This document shows, piece after piece, positions 48,740-56,778 of a DNA stretch of 64,000 nt (within the stretch, counting starts at the first letter, position 1; each line of letters begins with the position of its first letter). Position numbers and translations under genes: made by a program. This stretch comes from JAJEAO01 sp963667635 (GTDB lineage: Bacteria > Acidobacteriota > Vicinamibacteria > Marinacidobacterales > Marinacidobacteraceae). The notes beneath the pieces are model-generated. The model made no database searches and had not been told where the DNA came from. It worked only from the letters and a program-made list of their open reading frames with translations. The DNA is taken from positions 3,348,001 to 3,412,000 of the forward strand of contig OZ246946.1 of the NCBI GenBank assembly GCA_965232015.1, written 5' to 3'.

Positions 48740-51094
48740 TCAGCCGAGGGGCTCCGGGGGTTCGATCGCCTTGACCACCCCGGCGAAGCCGGCGCGGGCC
48801 ACCCGGCGTCCCGGGCCGCCCCGCGCCCGGACCCGGAACCGGGTGGTGTCGAGATGGCGGGTCTGTCCGCCGGTCGTCCGCACCGTGAGCGGCTCCTTCC
48901 CGGGCGAGATACGGAATCCGAGCACCCGGTCTCCGGCGCGCAGCCGGATCACTCGGACCCCGAACCCCGGGCCCCGGAGGAGGTTGATCTCCTCCGCGTC
49001 CACGAGGAGCGCCCGCCCCTTCTCGGTGGCGAGGATGAGCGTGTCCTCTCCGCCCGTCAACGCCACGCCGAGGACCTCGTCGTCCCCGCGCAGCCGGGCG
49101 AACCGCCGGCCGGGCCGCTTCGACGGCGTGTTGAAACCGTCGAGTCGGAAGCGCAGCGCCTGGCCGCGCCGGGTCACCGCCACCGCCTGCTCCAGCGCCC
49201 GCCCGCCGCCCGCGCGCTCGAGCGCCCGCGCATCGAGGCTCAGGAGCGAGACGATGCGTTCGCCGTCGCGCAACGCGAACAGGGTCTGGATCGGGTCGCC
49301 GTAGCCGGTGCTGGCGGGGACATGGGCGATCCGGGTCGTGAATGCGGTCCCGAACGAGGAGAACAGCGCCACCGGGGCGCGGGTGTTGCCGGGTTCGACG
49401 GCCACGACCCGGTCGCCGTCGCGAAGGCGCAGCTTCTCCATTTCCCTGACCTCGCGTTGCCTCCGGATCCATCCGTCGCGGGTGAGAACCACGGTGGCTT
49501 CCTCGTCCGGGAGCAGATCCTCCTCGGCGAAATCATCCGACTCCGGGGCCGACACGAATCGGGTGCGCCGCGGCTCGCGAGGCCGGAAGCGGTCGCGGAG
49601 CTCCACCAGCTCGCGCCGAACCTCGGCGGCGATGCGGCGATCGCTCCCGAGCATCTCCTCGACTCTCGCCAGCCGCGCCTTCCGTTTCTTCGCCTCCTCG
49701 ACGAGGACCTCGATCTCGAGCCGCGCCAGCCGGTACACCCGGAGTTCGAGGATCGCGTCGGTCTGCTCGGCGTCGAGCGGCAGCTCCGCCCGAATGCGGC
49801 GGGCCGCGTCCGCCTTGCCCGAGGAGGCCCGCACGATCTCGAGAATGCGATCGAGCGCCTCGAAGACGAGCAGGAAGCCATCGAGGAGATGGAGCCGGGC
49901 CCGGAGTCGCCGGCGCTCGTCGGCCAGCCGCCGTCGGATGACCTCGCGACGGAAGGCGAGAAAGTCGGCGAGGAGAGTCCGGACCCCGACCCGTTCCGGC
50001 GCCCCGCCCGGGGACCGGACGAACCGGAGACAGGTCAGATCCACCGGGACCGAGGAGAGAAGCGGCGTCCGTTTCGAGAGCAGCGCCACGATCCGATCCA
50101 CCGGAATGTCCTTGCGGGCCTCCAGCCGGATCCGGACGTCGTCGGTCGAGAGGTCGCTGACTCCGAGGAGGCCCGGCGCCGAGCTGTCCGCCGCCAGAGC
50201 GCCCAGGCGCTCGACCAGTTGCGCCTTGTCCACTCCGTAAGGGACCGAGGTGATGTGGATCGTGCGGACCCGACCCCGCACCCCCTGCTCCTCCACCCGG
50301 CCGCGCACGCGGATCGAGCCTCGCCCTTCGCGGTAGATCGCGGCCACCCGCGCCGGAGGATCCAGGATCTCGCCGCCGGTCGGAAAGTCCGGCCCGGGAA
50401 GCTTTTCGGCGAGACGGGCGTCGGGGAGCTCCGGATCGTCGAGGAGCGCGATGAGGGCGTCGAGCACCTCGACTGGATTGTGGGGCGGAATCTGGGTGGC
50501 GACCCCGACCGCGATTCCGCTGGAGCCGTTCACGAGCAGCAGCGGCAGCCGGGTCGGCAGCACGACCGGTTCCTTCCGGGCCCCGTCGTAGGTCGGGCGC
50601 TCGTCCACCGTGTCCGCGGCGAGATCTCCGAGGATGTCCTCGCTGACCGGCGGAAGCCGGCACTCGGTGTAGCGCATCGCCGCCGGGGGGTCGCCGTCGA
50701 GCGAGCCGAAGTTCCCGGATCCCTCGACGAGCGGCACCCGGGAGGCGAACGGCTGCGCGAGCCGAACGAGCGCCTCGTAGATGGCGGAGTCGCCGTGGGG
50801 GTGGTAGGCCCCCATGACGTCTCCGACGACCTTGGCGCATTTCGAGAAGCGGCCGCCGGGGCGCAGTCCCTTGCGCCACATCGCCACCAGGATCCGTCGC
50901 TGGACCGGCTTCAGCCCATCGCGCACGTCGGGGAGCGCCCGCGAGGTGATCACGGAGAGGGCGTAGGTGCGGTAGCGGTCCTCGGTGACCGCGGCGAGCT
51001 CGACCGACCGCACCCGCGGTCCGGTCGCCGTTTCGGACCCGGCGCCGAACGGGAGCCTCGAGGGCGTGCGGCGTCGGCCGGGAGCGCGGGTCAT
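48740..51094 (-). CDS. parC: DNA topoisomerase IV subunit A (ParC)
   Basis: DNA-cleaving subunit, 784 aa. Breakage-reunion domain: ALPDVRDGLKPVQRRILVAM, the quinolone region AYHPHGDSAIYEALVRLAQP, GNFGSLDGDPPAAMRYTECRL with the catalytic Tyr, and LLLVNGSSGIAVGVATQIPPHN. A coiled-coil tower and a C-terminal beta-pinwheel follow (ARAPVALFSSFGTAF, TLILATEKGRALLV). No GyrA-box (QRRGGKG) is present; the corresponding position reads RRQREVREME. This and the pairing with ParE argue for topoisomerase IV. In the quinolone region the usual positions hold Asp87-like and Ser83-like residues as AYHPHGDSAIYE. Confidence 0.9.
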   Translation of the reverse strand: MTRAPGRRRTPSRLPFGAGSETATGPRVRSVELAAVTEDRYRTYALSVITSRALPDVRDGLKPVQRRILVAMWRKGLRPGGRFSKCAKVVGDVMGAYHPHGDSAIYEALVRLAQPFASRVPLVEGSGNFGSLDGDPPAAMRYTECRLPPVSEDILGDLAADTVDERPTYDGARKEPVVLPTRLPLLLVNGSSGIAVGVATQIPPHNPVEVLDALIALLDDPELPDARLAEKLPGPDFPTGGEILDPPARVAAIYREGRGSIRVRGRVEEQGVRGRVRTIHITSVPYGVDKAQLVERLGALAADSSAPGLLGVSDLSTDDVRIRLEARKDIPVDRIVALLSKRTPLLSSVPVDLTCLRFVRSPGGAPERVGVRTLLADFLAFRREVIRRRLADERRRLRARLHLLDGFLLVFEALDRILEIVRASSGKADAARRIRAELPLDAEQTDAILELRVYRLARLEIEVLVEEAKKRKARLARVEEMLGSDRRIAAEVRRELVELRDRFRPREPRRTRFVSAPESDDFAEEDLLPDEEATVVLTRDGWIRRQREVREMEKLRLRDGDRVVAVEPGNTRAPVALFSSFGTAFTTRIAHVPASTGYGDPIQTLFALRDGERIVSLLSLDARALERAGGGRALEQAVAVTRRGQALRFRLDGFNTPSKRPGRRFARLRGDDEVLGVALTGGEDTLILATEKGRALLVDAEEINLLRGPGFGVRVIRLRAGDRVLGFRISPGKEPLTVRTTGGQTRHLDTTRFRVRARGGPGRRVARAGFAGVVKAIEPPEPLG

Positions 51095-51124
51095 GTTCGC
51101 CGCCGGAGGTAGGCTGCGGAGGCC

Positions 51125-51514
51125 ATGTCCCCGCGAGCGCGGGCCGAGCGGCCGCCGTCTCCCCGTCTGCCCGGCATCTCGCTGCTCCTGCTCGCCGCCG
51201 CCGCGCTCGCGGCCGCGCCGCTCCTCGAGTCGCTCTCGGGGAGCGGGCGGCTGTGTGTGGTCCGGGCCGTCGCGGGCATCCCGTGTCCGCTCTGCGGCGG
51301 CACCCGCGCCCTCGCCGCCCTCGCGGGCGGCGAGTTCGTCGAAGCGTTCACCTGGAATCCGCTCGCCGCGCTCGGCGTGATCCTGGCCCTGCCGTTGGGC
51401 GCGGCCATGACAGCGGGGTGGGATCTCCCGGCGGCGTGGAAGGGGAGGTTCCTGTTCCCCGTCGCCGCCGCCGCGGTCATGAACTGGGCCTACCTCCTCG
51501 CTGTCGGGCGCTGA
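51125..51514 (+). CDS. DUF2752 membrane protein
   Basis: 129-aa membrane protein with three hydrophobic segments. The signature GIPCPLCGGTRALAALAGGE matches DUF2752 ('CPxCGxTRA..AL..G'), a family with unknown function. The two cysteines form a CxxC that may bind metal or be redox active. It diverges from parC with 30 bases between the starts. The ATG at 51125 sits directly ahead of a basic N-terminus; no obvious ribosome site is seen. Confidence 0.8.
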   Translation: MSPRARAERPPSPRLPGISLLLLAAAALAAAPLLESLSGSGRLCVVRAVAGIPCPLCGGTRALAALAGGEFVEAFTWNPLAALGVILALPLGAAMTAGWDLPAAWKGRFLFPVAAAAVMNWAYLLAVGR

Positions 51515-51541
51515 TTCCGTCGAAGGCCGGGCGGCCGCGCG

Positions 51542-51820
51542 TCAGTCACCGTCGCCGGACGATTCCACCATCTTGAGGAAGGCGGCGAGGCGTTCGTTCT
51601 CATAGCGCACGATGTTCAGGAAGAGGCTCTCGATCAGGTAGCGCCGCCGCTCCTCTTCGGTCAGGGAGTCGGCGATGTGCGTGATCTCTCCCATCATCGC
51701 CTCGTAGGTGTTGCGGAACTCGCTGCGGACCGAGACCTCCTGGTAGAGCGCCTCCAGCACGGCGAGCAGGTCGCCGTCGAGAGCGATCCGGCGTCCGCCG
51801 CGCATCGTGATCGAGCGCAT
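51542..51820 (-). CDS. Small helical protein coupled to the STAS gene
   Basis: 92-aa protein I do not recognise. It is mostly helical and charged (EEERRRYLIESLFLNIVRYE) with no membrane segment or metal motif. Its ATG overlaps the stop of the STAS gene by one base (TGATG), so its amount should track the STAS protein. The context (ECF sigma factor, STAS protein) suggests a regulatory role, which is inference only. Confidence 0.6.
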   Translation of the reverse strand: MRSITMRGGRRIALDGDLLAVLEALYQEVSVRSEFRNTYEAMMGEITHIADSLTEEERRRYLIESLFLNIVRYENERLAAFLKMVESSGDGD

Positions 51821-52173
51821 CAGCGGGCTCCCTGCTCGGCGAGCGCCCCGACGCCGTCCTCCACGGTGTCGTGGATCGCGATGAACTCGTGCGCGCCGGT
51901 CATGCGCAGCATCCGGGCGACCCGCGTCTCGAGCCCGGCGAGCACGACCCGCCCGCCCCGGTCCCTCACCCGGCGGTAGAGGTCCATGAGGCAGCCGATG
52001 GCCGCCGAGTCCACGTAGTTCACCGCCGAGAAGTCCAGCAGCACGCGCGGCGCCTCCGGGGGGAGGCGGCGGTGGACCTGTTCGACGAAGGAGTCGAGCA
52101 TGGCGTACACCAGCCGCGGCGCCTCCGGGCGAAACACCGTGACGCCCGAAGCCGTGTGCGTCGTGATCTTCAT
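51820..52173 (-). CDS. STAS-domain anti-sigma factor antagonist
   Basis: 117-aa SpoIIAA-like protein. The conserved site NYVDSAAIGCLMDLYRRVRD includes the Ser that is phosphorylated by anti-sigma kinases, followed by VLAGLETRVARMLRMTGA, the usual closing helices. Such proteins release a sigma factor by binding its anti-sigma partner, but no kinase gene of that kind is next to it. It lies 25 bases after the ECF sigma factor gene and is coupled to the downstream small gene. Confidence 0.85.
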   Translation of the reverse strand: MKITTHTASGVTVFRPEAPRLVYAMLDSFVEQVHRRLPPEAPRVLLDFSAVNYVDSAAIGCLMDLYRRVRDRGGRVVLAGLETRVARMLRMTGAHEFIAIHDTVEDGVGALAEQGAR

Positions 52174-52198
52174 GCCTCTGCCTCCTGGTCGCCGGCCA

Positions 52199-52921
52199 TC
52201 ACCGGCGCTCCTGTTTGTCGTCGGTCCGTCGGGAGCGGACCGGCGCCTTGCGGGCGTTTCGGAAATGTCGCATCACTCCCGCCCGGCCCCGGTGGATACG
52301 ACTCTTCACCGTGCCCCCCGGAACGCCCAGCCGCTCGCTGATCTCGTCGTAGGAGAGTTCGTGGAGGAACCGGAGCTGGAACGCCTCCCGCAGTCGGGGC
52401 GAGAGCGACTCGAGGGCGTCGGCGAGATGCCGCCGAGCCTCCCGAAGCTCCAGCGTGCGGCCCGGATCGGGAGCGGGATCCGCCGCCCACCGCTCCAGTT
52501 CGACCGCCTGGGGGCGCAACCGCTGACGCTCGCGCGCCCGTGCGCGGTAGCGGTCGATGCAGAAGTTGCGCGCCACCGAGTTGAGCCACACCACGAAGTG
52601 CGCCCGCGGATCGAAGCGGTCGAGCCGCTGGTAGAGATGCACCACGATCTCATGGGACAACTCCTCGGCCTCCTCATAGCTCCCGGTGAACCGGTAGGCG
52701 ACCGAGAACAGACGCTTTCGGTGGCGACCGATGAGGTCGCGCCACGCCGCCTCGGGGTCGAGCTCGCCCGCGCGCAGAGCGCGGATCGTGGCGAGGTCGA
52801 GAGCGTTCGGGTCGTCGTCGGCCCCGGTCGCTCCGTCTCGAGCTGCGGCGGCGGCCGCTCGTTCGGCCCCGGGGGCGCCGATCAGGTCTCCGGGACCTCG
52901 GGACGCCCGGCGGCCACCCAC
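52199..52921 (-). CDS. ECF-type RNA polymerase sigma factor
   Basis: 240-aa sigma factor. Region 2: WRDLIGRHRKRLFSVAYRFT, EEAEELSHEIVVHLYQRLDR and FVVWLNSVARNFCIDRYRAR. Region 4: LSPRLREAFQLRFLHELSYD then EISERLGVPGGTVKSRIHRG, with a C-terminal HTH. It resembles the SigE/RpoE-type ECF group. The start is uncertain: the GTG at 52921 lies ~40 bases inside the upstream hydrolase gene, and no later ATG/GTG/TTG precedes the conserved part. It is followed by the STAS gene; no transmembrane anti-sigma gene is present. Confidence 0.87.
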   Translation of the reverse strand: MGGRRASRGPGDLIGAPGAERAAAAAARDGATGADDDPNALDLATIRALRAGELDPEAAWRDLIGRHRKRLFSVAYRFTGSYEEAEELSHEIVVHLYQRLDRFDPRAHFVVWLNSVARNFCIDRYRARARERQRLRPQAVELERWAADPAPDPGRTLELREARRHLADALESLSPRLREAFQLRFLHELSYDEISERLGVPGGTVKSRIHRGRAGVMRHFRNARKAPVRSRRTDDKQERR

Positions 52922-53682
52922 GCGGTGTACCAGAGGCTCGCTGCGTCGCCGGCCGCGTCGGTCAGAAGCGAATTCACCAGCGGACCGAGCTCCCGCCACA
53001 TGCTTTCCATGTAGAAGCGGTCGTATCCAGCGATGCCCCGACGGGACATCGAGTCCACGAACGTGATGTTGTCCACCCAGACGTGCGCCTTGACCGGCAG
53101 CGAGCGCATGTACTCCTCGGGGCGATCCAGGTAGAGCCCGGCGGAGTCGTCCACCCGGAGCTGATTGGCGAAGGCCTCGAGGAGCTGGGTGTCGAAGCGG
53201 CGGGCGAGCCCGTCCTGCTCGGTCGGCTGGCCGTCCCCCACCGCCGAGATGTTCGGGGGCGTGCTCACTTCTCCCACCAGCCACGACACGTCGGCGGCGA
53301 GGCCGAGGACCTCCTCGAAGTCACTCTCGCGGAACGCCTCCACGAGCTCGGCCCACGTCTCGAGCAGGCGGAAGAGAGCGTCTCCGTTCCCTTCGATCTC
53401 CTCCTCCGAGAACCGTCGTCCCGCGAGTTCGCGGTTGGCCGGGACGTCCCAGAACGGGAACACGTCGTAACTCTCCAGATGGAAATGGGCCGGGTTGCGC
53501 CCGCGCCCGGGATCCTCGAGGAACTCGAAGAAGTCCTCCTCCCGATCCTCGAAGAAGTCCTTCAGCGGATCGCGCAGCGACTCGATGGCCTTCTCGCCGA
53601 TCCGCCGGTGCCCCTCGGGCCCCCACGCCGCCGCCGGCGCCGCCCCCACCGCGAGCGCGAGCAGCGCGGCGGCCGCCCCCAC
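52882..53682 (-). CDS. Secreted S1/P1 nuclease- or phospholipase C-like zinc hydrolase
   Basis: 266-aa exported protein. The GTG at 53682 gives a compact signal peptide ending APAAA, after which the mature protein starts with Trp: WGPEGHRRIGEKAIESL. In the S1/P1 nuclease and bacterial phospholipase C superfamily the mature N-terminal Trp and an early His bind zinc, which fits here. HFHLESYD, DVSWLVGEVSTPPNI and VKAHVWVDNITFVDS give further His/Asp/Glu candidates. I cannot match every zinc ligand, so the assignment to this superfamily is moderate. It lies just upstream of and overlaps the ECF sigma gene. Confidence 0.6.
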   Translation of the reverse strand: MGAAAALLALAVGAAPAAAWGPEGHRRIGEKAIESLRDPLKDFFEDREEDFFEFLEDPGRGRNPAHFHLESYDVFPFWDVPANRELAGRRFSEEEIEGNGDALFRLLETWAELVEAFRESDFEEVLGLAADVSWLVGEVSTPPNISAVGDGQPTEQDGLARRFDTQLLEAFANQLRVDDSAGLYLDRPEEYMRSLPVKAHVWVDNITFVDSMSRRGIAGYDRFYMESMWRELGPLVNSLLTDAAGDAASLWYTAWVAAGRPEVPET

Positions 53683-53788
53683 GAAGCGCCGTTCAGGTCC
53701 GGGATGTCGCAAGGTTCGTCCCGCGGCCGACCCACCGACCGCGAAGTGCGGGATTCTAGACCCGCCTCCCCGGTACGCTCCGCCCGCC

Positions 53789-54240
53789 GTGCAACCCACC
53801 GCCCCGCTCGCCCCCGGCGCCCGGGTCGTCATCCGCGACGCCGAGTGGATCGTCCGCCGGGTGGATCGCTCCCGCGACGGGGGCCGGCAGTTCCTCGGTG
53901 ACGGCGTCTCCGAACTCGTCCGCGGTCGGGAGGCCATCTTCCTCAGCGCCGTCACCGGGTCCGGATCCTCGACACGGCGCCCCAGGCGCTCCGGCAGCCG
54001 CGCCAGCGAATCCTGATCACCGACGCCGTCGGGCTGGGCAAGACAAGACGCTCGAAGCCGGGATCCTCGTGAGCGAGCTGATCGCCCGTGGCCGTGACCG
54101 ACGCATCCTCATCCTTGCGCTGAAGAGCATGTGCACCCAGTTCCAGAAGGAGTTCTGGAACCGGTTCACGATCCCGCTCACCCGCCTCGATTCGAGCGGC
54201 ATCCAGAAGATTCGGAGTCGCATACCGACGAACCACAACC
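53789..54240 (+). pseudogene. Broken 5' part of a SNF2/DEAD-type helicase gene
   Basis: The GTG at 53789 opens a frame reading LAPGARVVIRDAEWIVRRVD, typical of the N-terminus of large SNF2-type helicases. The frame is then lost near 53960, continues in another frame as RILITDAVGLGKT (Walker A), and is lost again where the bases AAGACAAGACG show a tandem copy of AAGAC (about 54040-54050). A third frame carries on with LEAGILVSELIARGRDRRIL, ALKSMCTQFQKEFWNRFTI and SRIPTNHNP, where similarity ends at about 54240. The rest of the ~900-1000-residue gene is missing. Beyond the break the opposite-strand nuclease gene ends. It is a decayed remnant. Confidence 0.8.
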
Positions 54241-54855
54241 CCTCGGCGGAACCTCGACCGCGAGATAGCGGAACTGGCCGTGTTTCGTGTTGGCCCCGTC
54301 GGTGATCGGGCGGCCATAGTCCCGCCACGACAGCTCGTAGTCGTGACGGAGGCAAATCGGATCTTCCCTCCCCTTCATCGTCTCCGTGCTCGCGCGTGGA
54401 TGCCATCGCAGTTCGTCTTTCGCTCTGATCCGACGGCCGCGGTGGATCCGGAACGCGGCATCAATGGTCCCCTTCTTCAACGGCGGCTTCCAGTGGAGAT
54501 GGTCGTTGGTCAGGGCCACGACGAAGCCGTGCCCCACTCGCTCGACGCGCTGGATGTCCTTCAGGCAGTCGTAGCGCGAGAGATCCTGTGCGCCTTGCTC
54601 CAGGAGAAGGAATTCTTCTCCCGCGACGCGGGCGTCCAGTTTGCGCGTCCAGTACTTGAGCTCGATCGCCGCTCGGGACTCGGGGAGCCAGATGTCGAGG
54701 TACTTCTTCTCACCACGATGAGGTGGATACTCCAGACGCACTCCCTCGCCGGTCGTTTCTCGGATCCGCCACGCGAGGGCGAACTGGAAGTCGGCCTCGG
54801 AGTAGAACACTGGCCGCTCGCGGGCCAGCGTCGCCAGAATCGCGTGGAGGTCCAT
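54178..54855 (-). CDS. PD-(D/E)XK-type nuclease-like protein with run-on C-terminus
   Basis: 225-aa protein of a widespread family without a named function. MDLHAILATLARERPVFYSE starts it; the core KYLDIWLPESRAAIELKYWT holds Asp and Glu-x-Lys in PD-(D/E)XK spacing; then YDCLKDIQRVERV, GFVVALTNDHLHWKPP and YELSWRDYG. The family normally ends around FRYLAVEV, but here the frame runs on ~20 residues into the complement of the broken helicase, suggesting the junction at ~54240 removed the normal stop. The ATG at 54855 overlaps the stop of a 21-codon frame upstream (TGATG). Confidence 0.75.
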   Translation of the reverse strand: MDLHAILATLARERPVFYSEADFQFALAWRIRETTGEGVRLEYPPHRGEKKYLDIWLPESRAAIELKYWTRKLDARVAGEEFLLLEQGAQDLSRYDCLKDIQRVERVGHGFVVALTNDHLHWKPPLKKGTIDAAFRIHRGRRIRAKDELRWHPRASTETMKGREDPICLRHDYELSWRDYGRPITDGANTKHGQFRYLAVEVPPRGCGSSVCDSESSGCRSNRGG

Positions 54856-54920
54856 CACGGATCCTCCCGGAGCGGGTCCCGGCAGACCCCGGTGACGTTC
54901 TCGAACACTGTATTCGTCAT
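54855..54920 (-). CDS. Possible 21-aa leader peptide ahead of the nuclease
   Basis: A strong ribosome site (GGGAGGAAG, three bases before ATG 54920) starts a 21-codon frame, MTNTVFENVTGVCRDPLRED and one more residue. Its stop overlaps the nuclease ATG (TGATG), so translation would be coupled. No similarity is recognised. It may be a true small peptide, a coupling leader or the remnant of a former gene. Confidence 0.35.
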   Translation of the reverse strand: MTNTVFENVTGVCRDPLREDP

Positions 54921-54932
54921 GGCTTCCTCCCG

Positions 54933-55082
54933 TCACCGGCCCCGACGACAGGAGGTTACGCGAGGACCTGGCCGAACTGCCGGCGGGATTGTTGACGAGA
55001 TCCATCGAAGCAATGTCCGCCTGGTCGACGGAGACTGATGGCCGATCAGGCCTTCCGGAAGTTCGATGTTGACGGGGATCAT
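54933..55082 (-). CDS. Possible 49-aa small protein between two nuclease genes
   Basis: An AGGAGGAACTC ribosome site precedes the ATG at 55082, giving a 49-codon frame that begins MIPVNIELPEGLIGHQ. The second half (RTLLRWISSTIPPAVRPGPR) looks like frame-shifted sequence, since an alternative frame of the same DNA gives VDQADIASMDLVNNPAG, more protein-like. So either a frameshifted small gene or a non-coding leader is possible. I recognise no family. It links the AAA nuclease gene (55 bases upstream) to the next small frame (12 bases downstream). Confidence 0.35.
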   Translation of the reverse strand: MIPVNIELPEGLIGHQSPSTRRTLLRWISSTIPPAVRPGPRVTSCRRGR

Positions 55083-55141
55083 GAGTTCCTCCTGCGTGGG
55101 CGCACCGGATCCCGGCGCGGAGCGGGAGCGCGGGCTGTGAT

Positions 55142-56707
55142 TCAGTCGCGTTCGGCCCGGACGGCGAGGAGGTTGCGCTGCTCGCGGCCGAGAACGACGC
55201 CCACGAGGTGGATCGGCTCGCCGCGGGCGCGGTACTTTTCGGCGTAGCCGCGCTCGCGTATCTGCCCCATCGCCCGCGCCATGGCGGCGTCGCCGTCCTC
55301 CCCGTCCTCCGCCATCTTGAACTCCAGCACGAACACCTGCCCGCGGTGGAGCAGCACCATGTCCGCTCGCCCTCGGTGCGAGGCGTCCTCCACCCGAACC
55401 TCCATGCCGATGGCCTGAAAGCAGGCGTACAGCATCCCCGCATACCAAGCCTCGTAGCGCGCGAGTTCCGGACGGCTCTGCCACTGGTACGGGACTCCGG
55501 CAAAGAAGCTCCGCAACCGGGCGGCGAAACCATCGAAGTCGTTCTTCGCCAGCATTTGACTCATTGCTCTACCGTCGCTCGACAGCTCCGCGCCACGCCC
55601 GCTGACGTGTTGCAGCAGGCTGTTGTTCAGGCTGTAGCGAACCTCCAGATTGGGATAATCGAGCGTGAACAGGGTCTGTGGTCCGATCCTCTCTTCGGAG
55701 GTGATCGTCAGGTAGCCTGCCTGGAACAGCAGGGCGTCGAGGCGGATGTCGTCCACATCGAAGGTCGAGAGCAGGTCCGCGTCCGTGACGCGGTCGTCCA
55801 GTTCCAGCGTGCTCACCTGCCGGTCCATCATCAGCGGGAACAGGAAGCTCGGCGAGCCGGTCTGATACCAGTACGACTGGAACTCCCGCCTGGCGAACAG
55901 AAGCAGGATGTCGAAGGGGTTGTACACCCTCTCTCCGCCCCGCCAGTGGTAGCCGTTGTACCAGCGGCGGATCTCCTCCCGGTCGAGTCCCGGCAACTCG
56001 GGGGCGAAGGTCGTATCGAGATCGCCGTCGGTATAGCCGCAGACCGTGGCGTAGCGAGGATCAAGGCTGATGTCCCAGAGGTTGTTCAGACCGGAGAACA
56101 GGCTCACCTTCGAGAACATGCTGATCCCGGTGACGAACACGAAGCGGACGTGACGGGCGCTGTCCTTGATGATGCCGTAGAAGCCGCGCAGCGAGTCCCG
56201 ATTCGCCTTCGCCATCTCCGGGTCCTCGAGCACATCGAGAATCGGCTTGTCGTACTCGTCCACGAGCACAACGACCTGTTTTCCCGTTGTGCGATGCAGC
56301 CGATCCAGCAGGCTCTGGAGGTGCTCGGGCCCCCTGGTCTCGGATGCGGCCGGCCGCAGGCCGGCATTCCGCTCGGCGATCTCCAGTTGGCTTCGAATGC
56401 TGCCGTCGAGATCCCCGGGTGCGCCGAATTGCCCGGCAAAGCTGAGCCGAACCACGGGATGGGCGTCCTCCCAGTCCCAGTGACCGTGGATGTCCAGCCC
56501 TCGGAACAGGGGCTCGTTGCCCGCGAACAGTTCGTGCAGCGTATCGAGCAGAAGGCTCTTGCCGAACCGGCGAGGCCTGGACAGGAAGTAGTAGTCACCG
56601 CGCTCGACCAGATCCCGGATCAGGGGGGTCTTGTCAACGTAGTAGCTGTCCGTCTCCCGGAGCCTGCGGAAGGACTGGATGCCGATGGGGAGGCGACGGC
56701 GTTTCAT
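55142..56707 (-). CDS. AAA-ATPase with C-terminal PD-(D/E)XK nuclease domain (DUF1703 type)
   Basis: 521-aa protein of the AAA-ATPase-like plus PDDEXK_9/DUF1703 family common in Bacteroidetes and other bacteria. The ATG at 56707 starts KRRRLPIGIQSFRRLRET, then YYVDKTPLIRDLVERG and the P-loop region FLSRPRRFGKSLLLDTL. Walker B is VVVLVDEYDKPILD, and NLWDISLDPRYATVCGYT follows. The C-terminal nuclease part reads GRADMVLLHRGQVFVLEFKMAEDG (Asp...Glu-x-Lys). Role unproved; such proteins are suspected mobile or defence elements. It forms a run with two small frames and another nuclease gene downstream. Confidence 0.87.
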   Translation of the reverse strand: MKRRRLPIGIQSFRRLRETDSYYVDKTPLIRDLVERGDYYFLSRPRRFGKSLLLDTLHELFAGNEPLFRGLDIHGHWDWEDAHPVVRLSFAGQFGAPGDLDGSIRSQLEIAERNAGLRPAASETRGPEHLQSLLDRLHRTTGKQVVVLVDEYDKPILDVLEDPEMAKANRDSLRGFYGIIKDSARHVRFVFVTGISMFSKVSLFSGLNNLWDISLDPRYATVCGYTDGDLDTTFAPELPGLDREEIRRWYNGYHWRGGERVYNPFDILLLFARREFQSYWYQTGSPSFLFPLMMDRQVSTLELDDRVTDADLLSTFDVDDIRLDALLFQAGYLTITSEERIGPQTLFTLDYPNLEVRYSLNNSLLQHVSGRGAELSSDGRAMSQMLAKNDFDGFAARLRSFFAGVPYQWQSRPELARYEAWYAGMLYACFQAIGMEVRVEDASHRGRADMVLLHRGQVFVLEFKMAEDGEDGDAAMARAMGQIRERGYAEKYRARGEPIHLVGVVLGREQRNLLAVRAERD

Positions 56708-56778
56708 GGGTCGGGCGTGCGGAAGGGGTCGTTTCCCGACGCTACCACGCCGCCCGCTTCCGGCGACCGGGAAGTTCT

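Noticed and set aside
46771..51094. Reading the topoisomerase pair as DNA gyrase
   Set aside because: The A subunit lacks a GyrA box and the B subunit lacks a gyrase-type insert; topoisomerase IV fits better. A genome-wide search for a second pair would settle it.
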